A stretch of 64,000 nt of DNA from a virus: positions 47,069 through 111,068 of the IMG/VR virus record IMGVR_UViG_3300009508_001156. One strand, given 5' to 3'. The notes below the pieces were generated by a model. The model was given only the letters and a program-made list of their open reading frames with translations, had not been told where the DNA came from and made no database searches. The position numbers were made by a program, and so were the translations under genes. How positions within the stretch are numbered: position 1 is the stretch's first letter; every line of letters starts with the position of its first letter. This document shows, in pieces, positions 43,901 to 53,100 of the stretch.

Positions 43901-44205
43901 CCCCTGCTCTTGAAGCAAATAGCAAGAAAAAATTTGCTGACCAAGCACAAGTAGAAAAACTTACAGCAGCAAAAGGGACTGAGACAATTAATAAAACACC
44001 AGCTGGCCAATCTCTTAACGCACAAAACGATGCAAATACAGCAGCTAACAATGCCACGCAAACACAAAGTACTGGTAATAACAACTCTGGAGAAAATTCT
44101 GCAACAACTAACGTTGAAAGTATTATGGCAGCAATTGCATCTAACACTGCAAAAACAAACAAGTTAATATCTGCCCTCAACACCACGATCGAAAATTCGA
44201 CTTAG
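40981..44205 (+). CDS. Tail tape measure protein (1,074 aa)
   Basis: It sets tail length by spanning the tube lumen, and is likely ejected with the DNA. Evidence: long size, an Ala/Gly/Lys/Gln-rich and mainly helical composition with coiled-coil stretches over about 1-500, and two hydrophobic segments. These are VGAVVGGVVGSFLLVTK near 640 and a longer one near 728-750 (AALILGAITLATIGFATALN), as is typical of tape measures that interact with the host membrane. The C-terminal 120 residues are Asn/Thr/Ala-rich and disordered-looking. T4's equivalent is gp29 (590 aa). It is divergent from the chaperone gene, whereas in most tailed phages the chaperone is directly upstream on the same strand. The Shine-Dalgarno is weak. 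Confidence 0.85.
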   Translation: MADVQLPDGNVARVPDFALEKTQEDMKKLLQAMVGSDKNALKVYGKLVDLAKEQTDVTESVAEEAKALQKQQLKATESIASAASKGKILGDTLFNGAMKADAMLTKSFLSLGSSVMTVVGTMFEGAQQVGNELLELQKAGVGFTDATGSAEKLIADLSYLGMTAGSAADLMKNFSGVVQVMGKTGFADIQKTFNNISDNGNKFGLSIAESAEVLGEDLERRKQLGALGAIDSQRQAQRSAELYGMQMEAAQALGQSVKEVRDKNAKLLDSNFNFQISRARTVARLGDEAGAKYLEAAEQLGTQFAGMGLADGASDAILTAMSEPAAFLAQGGSELYTALSAMGAGGKEISNEMQTIGKLMNGSAAEQEQGMAKMKEFGPMLQNNLSELLGDEKALSMFQNLVNTGSPAAGMMQSLFESAGLAKSALAGAANSAGSVQSGLAKAAQAYDAAMNTISGTMSGAMTDLSAAFAGPAGAFADALVKDTILRNKDGEILDKNGKAMMREIEVKDAATGEMKKQLVAVKDYNELSQEQKKQMSGTQSVMGAFKDAIQTIRVTIMDSFGMIGGDTTNFAEIIRNKMVPAIQDFAEWFKSGGWNSIKSAFTNLKDGIIAVTAPFRVIYNLFTGDFTGAVESMGDVFGSVGAVVGGVVGSFLLVTKTLKLYNAAMALGGKAKGFLGGGATKAIGGNAPVGNAVAGKAGKGGGLGGMLMGAANGLKAIGKVPMAAIGKAALILGAITLATIGFATALNIAKDAFVPFGKMIKEILEGVAPIVSAFGDVLKSVFEGVGNALESIFSGFEGLGAGIKSILEGVGIAVEKIGGTIMGVVGGIAEGISSVINAVKGDSETSVLDAQTAAIERLSIIPADTMYGIASAIDAITFSLGYLGEISDDIDTGELEDQVNIFSRLSTLDAAGIAASAVSLGAMADVYARFANLDHAALAASADAISNINDASSPGLLSQGMSFLGFGANDEETPALEANSKKKFADQAQVEKLTAAKGTETINKTPAGQSLNAQNDANTAANNATQTQSTGNNNSGENSATTNVESIMAAIASNTAKTNKLISALNTTIENST

Positions 44206-44220
44206 AGTTTTGCTCTACCT

Positions 44221-44228
44221 GATAAATA
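44221..44228 (+). promoter_or_regulatory. Late promoter box GATAAATA for gp20
   Basis: The plus strand reads GATAAATACTACTAG, 15 nt after the tape-measure stop. The predicted start is near 44234, 28 nt before the portal ATG at 44262. Confidence 0.7.
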
Positions 44229-44261
44229 CTACTAGTAATACAATAAACATTTGGATTTAGT

Positions 44262-45974
44262 ATGAGTTGGAGAAAACATTTTACACCTGTTGATAATAGC
44301 GGATTACCGTTAAATATTCAGCCTAGCTCAACTGAGCAAGGTCCTGGGGCAGCATCTAATCAATTAGCAAGTTGGCTACCAGAAGTTTATGCTGGTTCTC
44401 CTAACAGATTAATGCGTTATCAACAATACGATAATATGGATAACGATCCAGAAATTAACACAGCACTAGACACTATTGCTGAGTTCGGCACACAAGAAGA
44501 AGATTCTACTGGGCTACCATTTAGTATCCATTATGATGAAGATCCAAGCGACACAGAAAGCAAAATTATTAATAAAACTCTAAGACAGTGGTGTAATCTA
44601 AACGATTTATACAAACGAGTGTTTAGAATTTTCAGAAATACTATTAAGTACGGAGATCAATTTTTTATTAGAGATCCAGAAACATACGAACTGTTTTGGG
44701 TAGACCCTGCTAATATTACTAAAGTTATAGTAAACGAAAGCGAAGGGAAATCGAAAGAAATTTACTTCGTTAAAAATCTTGAGCCGATTTTTGAAGAAAA
44801 GATTGCAACTAGCGCATCTCCACTACACGGAAAACCTTACGGAAGCGGACAAGCAATGAACGCAGGTATTATGAGTCCAACTAATAACGCCGCAGCAGGC
44901 AGTTACTTAACTGGTGCTGGTACAGATTCAGATCAAGGAATTCCTGTAGGCGCAGAACATATTGTGCATATTAGTTTAACAGAGGGTATGGATAATGCAT
45001 GGCCTTTTGGACAAAGCATATTAGATCCAATTTTTAAAGTGTTTAAGCAGAAAGAATTGCTGGAAGACAGCATACTGATATACCGTGTGCACAGAGCACC
45101 AGAGCGCAGAGTATTCTTTATTGATGTAGGCAACATGCCTCCGCATAAAGCACGGCAGTATCTAGAACAAGTCAAATACGAAGTGCAACAAAAGCGTGTT
45201 CCAGGAAAAAATGACAACGGCCAAAGTATAGCAGACAGCTCATACAATCCAATGAGTATGTTAGAGGATTACTTCTTTGCTCAAACAGCAGAAGGACGTG
45301 GCTCTAAAGTAGATACGTTACCGGGCGGAGAGAATTTGGGTCAAATCGATGATCTAAAATACTTCAACAACAAACTAGTAAGAGGGTTGCGAATACCAAG
45401 CAGTTATCTGCCAACAGGACCAGAAGATGGTACTGCTACATATAATGACGGAAAAGTAGGCGTGGCATATATCCAAGAGTATCGCTTTAGCAAGTATGTG
45501 CAACGTTTGCAAAAACAAATCCAAGAAGATTTAGATCACGAGTTTAAGATGTTTTTAAAATGGCGAGGAATTGATATCGATTCGGGTACATTTTACATAG
45601 AATTAACAGAACCTATGAATTTTAGTAGCTTTAGAGAATTACAGATAGAAACAGAACGTGCACAGTTGTTTAATCAAGTACAAGCTATACCATATCTAAG
45701 CAATCAGTTTAAATTACAGAAATATCTTGGACTTACTGAAGATGAGATCAAAGACAACGAAGAAATGTGGCGTAAGGAAAATAACGTATCGAGATATGAA
45801 AATTCTGCTGCGTCAACAGATACCAGTTTGGGATCTATGGGAATTAGACCGGAACCTGACGAGATGATTGATCCAGACGCAGATGCCGACCTCACTGGAA
45901 TAGAAGGCGTAGAGGGAGATACATCAATAGAGCCCGGTATAGCAGAACCAGCGCCAGGAGGAGAAGCAATATGA
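44262..45974 (+). CDS. 20: Portal protein gp20 (570 aa)
   Basis: Twelve copies form the DNA entry vertex of the head. Recognisable T4-like portal stretches include 'YQQYDNMDNDPEINTALDTI', 'YGDQFFIRDPETYELFWVDP', 'ILIYRVHRAPERRVFFIDVG', 'LPGGENLGQIDDLKYFNNKL' and 'SSYLPTGPEDG'. The length of 570 aa compares with 524 in T4; the extra is mainly an acidic C-terminal tail (DEMIDPDADADLTG). It opens the head module, followed in overlap by a small core-type gene (ATGA at 45971-45974). A clear ribosome-binding site is not seen; TTGGA is the best candidate. Confidence 0.95.
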   Translation: MSWRKHFTPVDNSGLPLNIQPSSTEQGPGAASNQLASWLPEVYAGSPNRLMRYQQYDNMDNDPEINTALDTIAEFGTQEEDSTGLPFSIHYDEDPSDTESKIINKTLRQWCNLNDLYKRVFRIFRNTIKYGDQFFIRDPETYELFWVDPANITKVIVNESEGKSKEIYFVKNLEPIFEEKIATSASPLHGKPYGSGQAMNAGIMSPTNNAAAGSYLTGAGTDSDQGIPVGAEHIVHISLTEGMDNAWPFGQSILDPIFKVFKQKELLEDSILIYRVHRAPERRVFFIDVGNMPPHKARQYLEQVKYEVQQKRVPGKNDNGQSIADSSYNPMSMLEDYFFAQTAEGRGSKVDTLPGGENLGQIDDLKYFNNKLVRGLRIPSSYLPTGPEDGTATYNDGKVGVAYIQEYRFSKYVQRLQKQIQEDLDHEFKMFLKWRGIDIDSGTFYIELTEPMNFSSFRELQIETERAQLFNQVQAIPYLSNQFKLQKYLGLTEDEIKDNEEMWRKENNVSRYENSAASTDTSLGSMGIRPEPDEMIDPDADADLTGIEGVEGDTSIEPGIAEPAPGGEAI

Positions 45975-46174
45975 GATTAAATGAATTTTATACACCTGAG
46001 GACGACAAAGGTACATATCGCAGTAGTACAGACACAAGAAAAACTAGATTAACACTAGAAGAATTAAATAAACTTCGTAAAGTTAGGGATATTAAAACAG
46101 CTGAAACCGCAGAACACGATCAATTTGTAAGAACGATGTATGCTGCACCTGCCGGCGAACAACCTCTAGCCTAA
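45971..46174 (+). CDS. Small prohead-region protein (67 aa), gp67-position
   Basis: The 67-aa basic helical protein (MRLNEFYTPEDDKGTYRSST, then RLTLEELNKLRKVRDIKTAE) overlaps the portal stop by 4 nt (ATGA), so it is coupled to it. The same place in T4 holds gene 67, an acidic 80-aa core protein. This one is not strongly acidic, so sequence homology to gp67 is not evident. Similar short proteins beginning MRLxEFYxPExD follow gp20 in T4-like cyanophages, by recall. A role in prohead core or assembly is inferred from position only. Confidence 0.65.
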   Translation: MRLNEFYTPEDDKGTYRSSTDTRKTRLTLEELNKLRKVRDIKTAETAEHDQFVRTMYAAPAGEQPLA

Positions 46175-46223
46175 GCAAAATGGTTCAAAATTAACCACTT
46201 CCTCCTATAATTTAATATTATAC

Positions 46224-46231
46224 TATAAATA
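46224..46231 (+). promoter_or_regulatory. TATAAATA late promoter box before the prohead core genes
   Basis: This exact T4 late consensus lies in the 119-nt gap before the acidic core gene. The predicted start is near 46237, 57 nt before the ATG at 46294. It would drive the core, gp21, gp22 and gp23. Confidence 0.6.
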
Positions 46232-46293
46232 TAATTTGTGGACGAGTATCTTTACTCGTTCAAACCTATGTACGATTAATTTAGGAGGCCACA

Positions 46294-47091
46294 ATGTCAG
46301 AATCACGTACTAAACTAGAGCAGATTCTCGAACTCCTTTTAGCTGAAGATACAGAACAAGCAGAAGAAATGCTACATGAATATGTAGTTTCTAAAGCACG
46401 TTCTGAGTACGAGAAAGTACTCGACGAATCCGAAGAGGATGAAGTTGAAGAATCAGCAGAAGAGGAAGTAGACGAATCTTTTGATGAAGTTGAAGAAGCT
46501 ATCGATGATAGCGATGCAGTTGGTGATTTCGAATCAGATATAGAAGAAACTGAAGACGAAATTGAAGACGAAGAAGTCTACGGCGAAGCCGATGAAGAAG
46601 AAATGGGCGACGACGAAGAAATGATGATGGGCGACGAAGAAGAAGGCGAAGAGGATCTCGAAGATAAAGTCGAGGGCTTGGAAGCTGAATTAGAAGATCT
46701 TCGTGCAGAGTTCGAAAAGTTAATGTCAGATGAAGAAGAAGGCGAAGGCGAAGAAGCTGGAGACGACTTCGAGATGGACATGGACATGGGCGACGAAGAA
46801 GAAATGGATATGGAATCAGTTGAGTACGAATTAGACGAAGCTGAAGAAGTTGACGAAGATGAAGAAGTTGTTGAAGAAGCAACTAAGTTATCTGATAACG
46901 TAGCTGATCCAAAAGGCGGAGCAGGCGATGCAGACAGCAGCGCAGGTTCAATGAAGCCAGCCAAGCACACATCAGTTTCTAGCCAGGGCAAACCTGTCCA
47001 TGCTAAAGACGGTGGCGAAGGCAACAAAGGCGATTCAGCAAAAGATCACACACCTACAAGCAACATTGACGTAGATCATAAATCAGCTTAA
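46294..47091 (+). CDS. 68: Highly acidic prohead core protein, gp68-like (265 aa)
   Basis: The N-terminus (RTKLEQILELLLAEDTEQAE, then HEYVVSKARSEYEKVLDES) matches the short helical start of gp68-type core proteins of marine T4-like phages. Residues about 45-195 are almost continuous Glu/Asp with Gly and Met (EEEMGDDEEMMMGDEEEGEE), strikingly acidic. The C-terminal 70 residues are G/S/K/H-rich and disordered-looking. Core proteins fill the prohead and are degraded by gp21; abundant E residues provide many cleavage sites. T4 splits these roles over gp67 (acidic, 80 aa) and gp68 (141 aa). This protein may combine both. AGGAGG lies 8 nt before the ATG. Confidence 0.7.
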   Translation: MSESRTKLEQILELLLAEDTEQAEEMLHEYVVSKARSEYEKVLDESEEDEVEESAEEEVDESFDEVEEAIDDSDAVGDFESDIEETEDEIEDEEVYGEADEEEMGDDEEMMMGDEEEGEEDLEDKVEGLEAELEDLRAEFEKLMSDEEEGEGEEAGDDFEMDMDMGDEEEMDMESVEYELDEAEEVDEDEEVVEEATKLSDNVADPKGGAGDADSSAGSMKPAKHTSVSSQGKPVHAKDGGEGNKGDSAKDHTPTSNIDVDHKSA

Positions 47092-47106
47092 GGTGGGGAA
47101 TAGATA

Positions 47107-47739
47107 ATGGCACGTAAAATATACGAATACATGAGTGCAGACCAAGCAGGTCTGAAATTGATGGAAGCTGACAATGGACAGGGCGGCAAGGATTTAATCA
47201 TGGCAGGTCTTTTCATTCAAGGCGATGTACAAAATCAAAACGGCAGGGTTTACCCTAAAGGGGAGATTGAACGTGCAGTAGAAAGTGTTAGAACTAGATT
47301 AAGCAAAGGCGAAACTGTGATGGGCGAATTAGATCATCCAGAAGAGCTCCAAATTAATCTAGACCGTGTGGCACATATCATAACAGATATGCACTGTGAT
47401 GGGTCAGACGGGTATGGTAAACTTAAAATTATAGATACTCCAATGGGTAACATTGCTCGTAGCTTGTTAAAAGCTGGAGCAAAACTGGGCGTTAGCAGTC
47501 GAGGCAGCGGTAATGTAAGTGAATCTGGTAAAGTATCAGATTTCGACATGATAACTGTAGACATTGTGGCCCAGCCTAGCGCACCAGATGCGTATCCTAA
47601 GACAATCTATGAAAGTTTGTTTAATATGCGTGGCGGCGAATCTGTTTACAGAACAGCCGCTGCCGTAACACACGACAAAAGTGCAGAAAAACATTTAATG
47701 AATGAAATCACTAAATTCATTAAAGAATTGAAATTATAA
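47107..47739 (+). CDS. 21: Prohead core protease gp21 (210 aa)
   Basis: This serine protease matures the capsid by cutting scaffold, core and capsid proteins after I/L-x-E. Length matches T4 gp21 (212 aa). The motifs are in family order: QNGRVYP near 44-50, the catalytic histidine in ELDHPEE (H77), and the nucleophile serine in LGVSSRGSG (S130 or S131), followed by DIVAQPSAP. The gene lies 15 nt after the core gene, with GTGGGG upstream, and 16 nt before the scaffold, as in T4. It is expected inside the prohead and to self-destruct after maturation. Confidence 0.94.
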   Translation: MARKIYEYMSADQAGLKLMEADNGQGGKDLIMAGLFIQGDVQNQNGRVYPKGEIERAVESVRTRLSKGETVMGELDHPEELQINLDRVAHIITDMHCDGSDGYGKLKIIDTPMGNIARSLLKAGAKLGVSSRGSGNVSESGKVSDFDMITVDIVAQPSAPDAYPKTIYESLFNMRGGESVYRTAAAVTHDKSAEKHLMNEITKFIKELKL

Positions 47740-47755
47740 CAGTAGGAGAACTACT

Positions 47756-48868
47756 ATGGCAGTGACATTTAACGAATTACTTGAAGGTGCAGGCTTGTCT
47801 CAAGAGGCAACTACTTCACTTCAAGAAGCGTGGGAGTCAAAACTGTCGGAAGCTAGAGAAGAATTAACAGCAGAATTACGTGAAGAGTTTGCCCAGCGAT
47901 ACGATCATGACAAAGGATTGATTGTAGAAGCAATGGACAAGTTTATCTCAGAGCGTGTTGAAGCTGAAATGACTGAATTAGCATCAGACAAAGCTGCTCT
48001 CGCAGAACAAAGAGTTAAGTATCGCAAAGCTGTCAGTGAACACGCTAAAATGCTAGACAAGTTTGTAACCACTATGGTTGCAAAGGAAGTCAAAGAACTA
48101 CGTGCAGACCGCACTCGTGTATCTGAGCACGTCACTAAGTTGGATGAATTCGTAACAGAATCACTAGCTGGTGAACTTGCTGAGTTCCATGAGGACAAGA
48201 AAGCATTAGTTGAGCATAAAGTCAAAATGGTTGCAGAAGGTAAGCGTCAGCTTGCAGAAGCAAAGCGTGACTTTATTTCTAAAGCTGCCAACTTGGTTGA
48301 GAACAAAATCAACACAGTTGTTGGCAAAGAAGTTAAGTCTTTCCGTAATGATATCACAGCAGCTCGCGAAAATGACTTTGGACGCAGAATTTTTGAAGCA
48401 TTCGCAACTGAGTACAACACTTCGTACTTAAATGAAGTTAAAGAAATTAAAACAGTTCAGAAACAAATTGCCCAAATGAAAAAACAAGTTACAATTGCAG
48501 AACAGAAAATCGCTATTAGCGAAAAGTCTAGACTGTTAACTGAAACTAAGTTACGTGCACAACAAGACCGCTACAATCGTAAAGAGAAGTTAGCAGAATT
48601 GATGAGCCCATTAGGCAAGGATAAAAAAGAAATAATGTCAGATTTGCTGGAAAGTGTTAAGACAGAAAAGTTAGAAGCCGCTTTTAATAAGTATCTTCCT
48701 TCTTTACTAGAAAGCACTGAACCACGTGCAAAGAAGACAATTAAAGAATCAGTGACAAGAGAACACACTGGTAATAAGCAGGCACCTGCAAAAGCAGAGG
48801 TCGCCGAAGATGCCGAAAGCGTAGTGCAATTAGACGCAATCCGCAAACTAGCCGGACTTTCAAAATAA
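47756..48868 (+). CDS. 22: Prohead scaffold protein gp22 (370 aa)
   Basis: This is the major internal scaffold around which gp23 assembles. The sequence is nearly all helical and charged, with long coiled-coil stretches (EELTAELREEFAQRYDHDKG, VKEIKTVQKQIAQMKKQVTI). A recurrent pattern 'KLDEFVTESLAGELAEFHED' / 'MLDKFVTTMVAKEVKEL' shows two or three internal repeats of about 35 residues at 80-160. The length exceeds T4 gp22 (269 aa), as in cyanophages. Several L-x-E sites offer gp21 cleavage. AGGAG lies upstream, and it is 15 nt before gp23. Confidence 0.9.
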   Translation: MAVTFNELLEGAGLSQEATTSLQEAWESKLSEAREELTAELREEFAQRYDHDKGLIVEAMDKFISERVEAEMTELASDKAALAEQRVKYRKAVSEHAKMLDKFVTTMVAKEVKELRADRTRVSEHVTKLDEFVTESLAGELAEFHEDKKALVEHKVKMVAEGKRQLAEAKRDFISKAANLVENKINTVVGKEVKSFRNDITAARENDFGRRIFEAFATEYNTSYLNEVKEIKTVQKQIAQMKKQVTIAEQKIAISEKSRLLTETKLRAQQDRYNRKEKLAELMSPLGKDKKEIMSDLLESVKTEKLEAAFNKYLPSLLESTEPRAKKTIKESVTREHTGNKQAPAKAEVAEDAESVVQLDAIRKLAGLSK

Positions 48869-48883
48869 CTAGGAGTTAAAACA

Positions 48884-50038
48884 ATGGCAAATTTATTTGA
48901 AAGCAACTGGTCAGCAACCAAAGACGCATTGATGGAAGGCCTTACAGGTCAACGTCAAAAGACTATGGACGTAGTCCTCGAAAACGCCAAAAAGATGATG
49001 GTAAACGAGGCTGCTTCTGCAGGAGCAACAGGTGCTGGTTCAGTAGCAACTTTAAACAAGGTTATGTTACCTTTGATCAGAAGGGTTATGCCTTCCGTGA
49101 TCGCAAACGAACTAGTAGGCGTACAGCCTATGACTGGTCCAGTAGGACAAATTCACACGTTACGTACTCGTTACGCCGAAACAGGCGGCGGTGCAGTAGC
49201 TGGTGAAGAAGCTTTGTCACCATTTAAGTTGGCAGCTTCATACGCAGGATCTCCAGACGCTACAGCAGCGGCTGAAGGCAATCCTGGACGCAAGATGAGC
49301 ATCCAAATCTTGAAAGAAACAGTAGAAGCTAAAACAAGACGTTTAAGCGCTCGCTGGACTTTTGAAGCTGCTCAAGACGCAGAATCTATGCACGGCGTTG
49401 ACGTCGAAGCAGAAATTATGCAAGCATTGGCACAAGAAATTGTTGTTGAAATCGACCAAGAAATCATTGGCTCGTTACGCAACTTAGCTGGAGCTGGTCA
49501 AGCTCTTGACTTTGGTGCATTAAGTGGCCAGTCAGTATACGTTGGTGATCGTCACGCAGCTCTTGCTATCGAAATCAACCGCGCAGCAAACAGAATTGCA
49601 GCTCGCACACGTCGTGGCGCTGGTAACTACGTTGTAGTTTCTCCAGAAGCTTTGACAATCTTACAAAGTGCATCAACTTCAACGTTTGCACGTACAACTG
49701 AAGGCTCTTTCGACGCACCAACAAACACTAAGTTTGCTGGTACATTGAATGGTACAGTTAAAGTATTCGTAGACAACTACGCTGCTGATGCTGCTTCAGG
49801 CGGACCAGTTGTATTGGTAGGCTACAAAGGTACATCAGAAACTGATGCTCCTGCGTTCTACTGCCCATACGTTCCATTAATGTCAACAGGTCCAGTAATG
49901 GATCCAAACACATTTGAACCAGTTGTTAGCTTTATGACACGTTATGGTTATAAAGAATTAACTAACACTGCTTCATCTTTGGGTAACGCAGCAGATTACG
50001 TTGACGCAATCACATTGCAAAACGTAGCATTCCAATAA
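48884..50038 (+). CDS. 23: Major capsid protein gp23 (384 aa)
   Basis: This is the HK97-fold shell protein. Diagnostic stretches are LPLIRRVMPSVIANELVGVQ, PMTGPVGQIHTLRTRY, 'KTRRLSARWTFEAAQDAESM', 'ANRIAARTRRGAGNYVVVSP' and 'CPYVPLMSTGPVMDPNTFEP'. The length of 384 aa is below T4 (521) but usual for distant marine T4-like phages. The N-terminus carries candidate gp21 sites: L-M-E/G at E18 and V-N-E/A at E42; the second is my preferred mature end. TAGGAG lies 9 nt before the ATG. Codons are more GC-ending than in its neighbours, consistent with very high expression. A strong terminator follows. Confidence 0.96.
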   Translation: MANLFESNWSATKDALMEGLTGQRQKTMDVVLENAKKMMVNEAASAGATGAGSVATLNKVMLPLIRRVMPSVIANELVGVQPMTGPVGQIHTLRTRYAETGGGAVAGEEALSPFKLAASYAGSPDATAAAEGNPGRKMSIQILKETVEAKTRRLSARWTFEAAQDAESMHGVDVEAEIMQALAQEIVVEIDQEIIGSLRNLAGAGQALDFGALSGQSVYVGDRHAALAIEINRAANRIAARTRRGAGNYVVVSPEALTILQSASTSTFARTTEGSFDAPTNTKFAGTLNGTVKVFVDNYAADAASGGPVVLVGYKGTSETDAPAFYCPYVPLMSTGPVMDPNTFEPVVSFMTRYGYKELTNTASSLGNAADYVDAITLQNVAFQ

Positions 50039-50061
50039 GAACTAGTTCTTATTAAAAACTT

Positions 50062-50088
50062 AAAAAGCCCCTAACGGGGCTTTTTTTT
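50062..50088 (+). terminator. Rho-independent terminator after gp23
   Basis: AAAAAGCCCC, loop TAAC, GGGGC followed by eight T. The five A of the 5' arm can also pair with the T-run. It closes the head-gene operon 24 nt after the gp23 stop. Confidence 0.95.
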
Positions 50089-50104
50089 GACTTTTGCAAA
50101 ATAT

Positions 50105-50112
50105 GATAAATA
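50105..50112 (+). promoter_or_regulatory. Late promoter box GATAAATA for the 1,285-aa gene
   Basis: The plus strand reads GATAAATAGTTTTAAA right after the gp23 terminator. The predicted start is near 50118, 24 nt before the ATG at 50142; AAAGGG serves as ribosome-binding site. Confidence 0.75.
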
Positions 50113-50141
50113 GTTTTAAATATTTGAGTTAAAGGGCAAGT

Positions 50142-53100
50142 ATGGCATCACTTATTAATCCGAGTCAAAATTTACTGTATGTTGCTGGAAATCTTATAGT
50201 AGAAGATAACTTAACAATATATAAAAATACAATTATTAACGAAGACTTAACTGTTAGTGGTCTTTCAACATTGCCGACCATCAATTCAGGTAACATAACG
50301 AATGAAGGCGGGATTATAACTAATCGACTTCTTGTTAATCAACTTTCTAGGTTTGAAGGTGATACCACAATAAACGGCGTCTTAACAGTTAATGGTGTTG
50401 ATACACAATCTATTGGAACATTAGGTAACATAATCGAATTTTATTATGGCGACCAAATGATTGTTAACACACTTACTGTTAATAATGAGGCCGACATTGC
50501 AAATCTAACTGTAGATGTGTTTGAAGCAAACACCGCTACTATTAATACAGAATTTATAAGTTTAGGCACAAGTGAAGTTCAAGACCTAACTGTTAACGAC
50601 ACATTAGATGTTACAGGACCCGCTACATTTGCCAGTGCAGTAACATTAGATGCAGAATTTGAAATGCTAGATAAGGATTATAAAAAAGACTTCTTTGACG
50701 AGCCAGTAGCGAATACAATTTATGTGAAAACAGATGGCGATGATGCACGCTCAGGTAGAGATCCTATTAACGCCCTCAAGACAATAGAAAGGGCTGCAGA
50801 CCTTGCTAGAGAGTTACGTCGAGAAGTTGAAGATCCTATTTTAATCAGTGTATATCCTGGTGTATATGTAGAAGATGGCGAGATTGCCTTACCAGACCGC
50901 ACTGGATTGTACAGCATCGGTGGTCAGTATGTAACAGAACTGCACATGAGTGACTTAGGACGTAAAGAATATCGTAACATGATATTAATGGATTCAGGTT
51001 GTTACTGTCAGGGATTTTCATTTAGAAATATGGAAGTAGATGACTTAGATGATCCTTCGGGTGGATTTGCTTATGCATTTGCCCCAGGCGCAATTATCAA
51101 GCGCTCACCATATTGCAGAGACAGTAGTCAACTCAGCAACGAAACTTATCTGAAGCCAGCACCACCCCTAGACCCAGCAACTGGTAACCCAGCTGTTGGC
51201 AAAGGCGGCGGTATGGTATTAGCAGACCGCTCAGTGGTAAGCGCTGGTAGTACATATCCATACATGCTGTGTTTTGGTGCCACGCCACGTTCTAACAATG
51301 GCTTAGGATATGTTGCTAAAAACGGTGCAGGCATCAACGGCATCAGCTCTATGACCATTTACCAGCGCACAGCATTCTATGCACTAAACGGTGGCCAGCT
51401 AACATTGAACAACTCAGGCACACAGTTTGGTGATATCAGTTTGAGATCAAGTGGTAATACCACAGTGGTATCTCCTTATACTGTGAGCAGTACAGATGTA
51501 TTGGTAGCGAACGCACAAATCGGTAACGCTATATTGTCTAATGCTGAAGTACTTACTGATCTAGTATGGCAAGATTTAGTAGATAACGGACCAGATAGAT
51601 ATGGCAATGTGAACACAGATCCAAACTTTGTGCCGTGGACGAACGGGTTCGAATACGATGTAGCAACTTGTCAGCGTGATGTTGGTTACATATTAAATGC
51701 AGTTAAACAAGATCTTTTAATGAGAACAAATTATAATACAATTACAGCAGGTATGAGTTATTTGCGTAATATTGCAGGTATAGCTTATGTAAATTCTACT
51801 CAGTATAATCAAACGTTAAATGCTATTGAATATGCAAAAGACGAAACAATTAAAATTACAAGTCCAGGTAACAAAACCGCAGTAAAAAAATTATTTAATA
51901 ACGTAACTAAAAAAATTCGCAACAAAGATACAAATCATGAATATATCTTTGAAACGCCTGGAGTACCACTGTACAATGAAGAGAAGTGCTATCGTGATGT
52001 AGGCCTTATTATAAAAGGTGTTATGCTAGACAGTATTTTAGGTACAAATTATAATACAGTAACAGCTGGGTTATCCTATGTTCGCGTTGCAGCAAACAAA
52101 GCAATTACAGATCAGCTTGTGTGGACAGTGGCAGCAATAGAATTTGCTAGGGATACTGCTATTGCTATACCTGGCTTAGATCCAGTAACAACGTCTTTAA
52201 TAAGTGCTGGGTTTGACGAAGTCTTAGATATATTGCAAAATGGTGAAGTAAATGCAAACCCACTGTCATTTCCTAACGCTTATGCTAGCTTAGGTTCAAC
52301 CGGAGATCATGTCACCGCATCAACAGTGTTACAGAATAATAGAGCATCACTTTCTAGCCAAGTGATAGGTTACATAAGCACAAATTATCCAGATCTGGAA
52401 TATGATCAGGCTAAGTGTGAACGAGATGTAGGTTATATCATTGACGGTCTAACTCACGATATATTATATGGTGGCACTTACGCTACAATAACAGTGGCTC
52501 AAAGTTATTTTGTTGATACTGATGGCCCTATTAATCCAGGAGTAGAAGGACAATTAGGGGAAGGAGAAAGTACAGCTACATTAGCAGCTTACGAAGCAGC
52601 AAAAAGTATTTTTAATTCAGTAGTAGTCACTACAGCAGAACAAAATCGTGTTGAAGATTTAATGGATACAATTATTTACGCAATTAAAAAAGGTACTAAT
52701 GCTTATATCCCCGAACCAATTGAGCCCACCAGCACAATTGGTGGTGCTGTTCAAGCAGACTACACTACAGTATTAGTAAAACGTAATCAAATTCAGGCGC
52801 AAACCATAGAATTTATTAACAGTGATTTATTTGCAATACTAGGTTATGCACCTACAACAAACGCAGATGATGCTAAGAATCAATTGTTACTAAACAAAGA
52901 ATTTATACTAACTAAAGCAATAGATTTTGTTACATCAAACTATCCAATGCTAAGTTATGACACAGCGTCATGTCGCAGAGATGCAGGATATATTTTGGAC
53001 GGTATCGTTCACGATGTGCTGTACGGCGGCAACTTTGCTACCATAGGTGTAGCACGGTCGTATTATACTTATGGCGATTTAGTTGTTCCTATAGCAGAAA

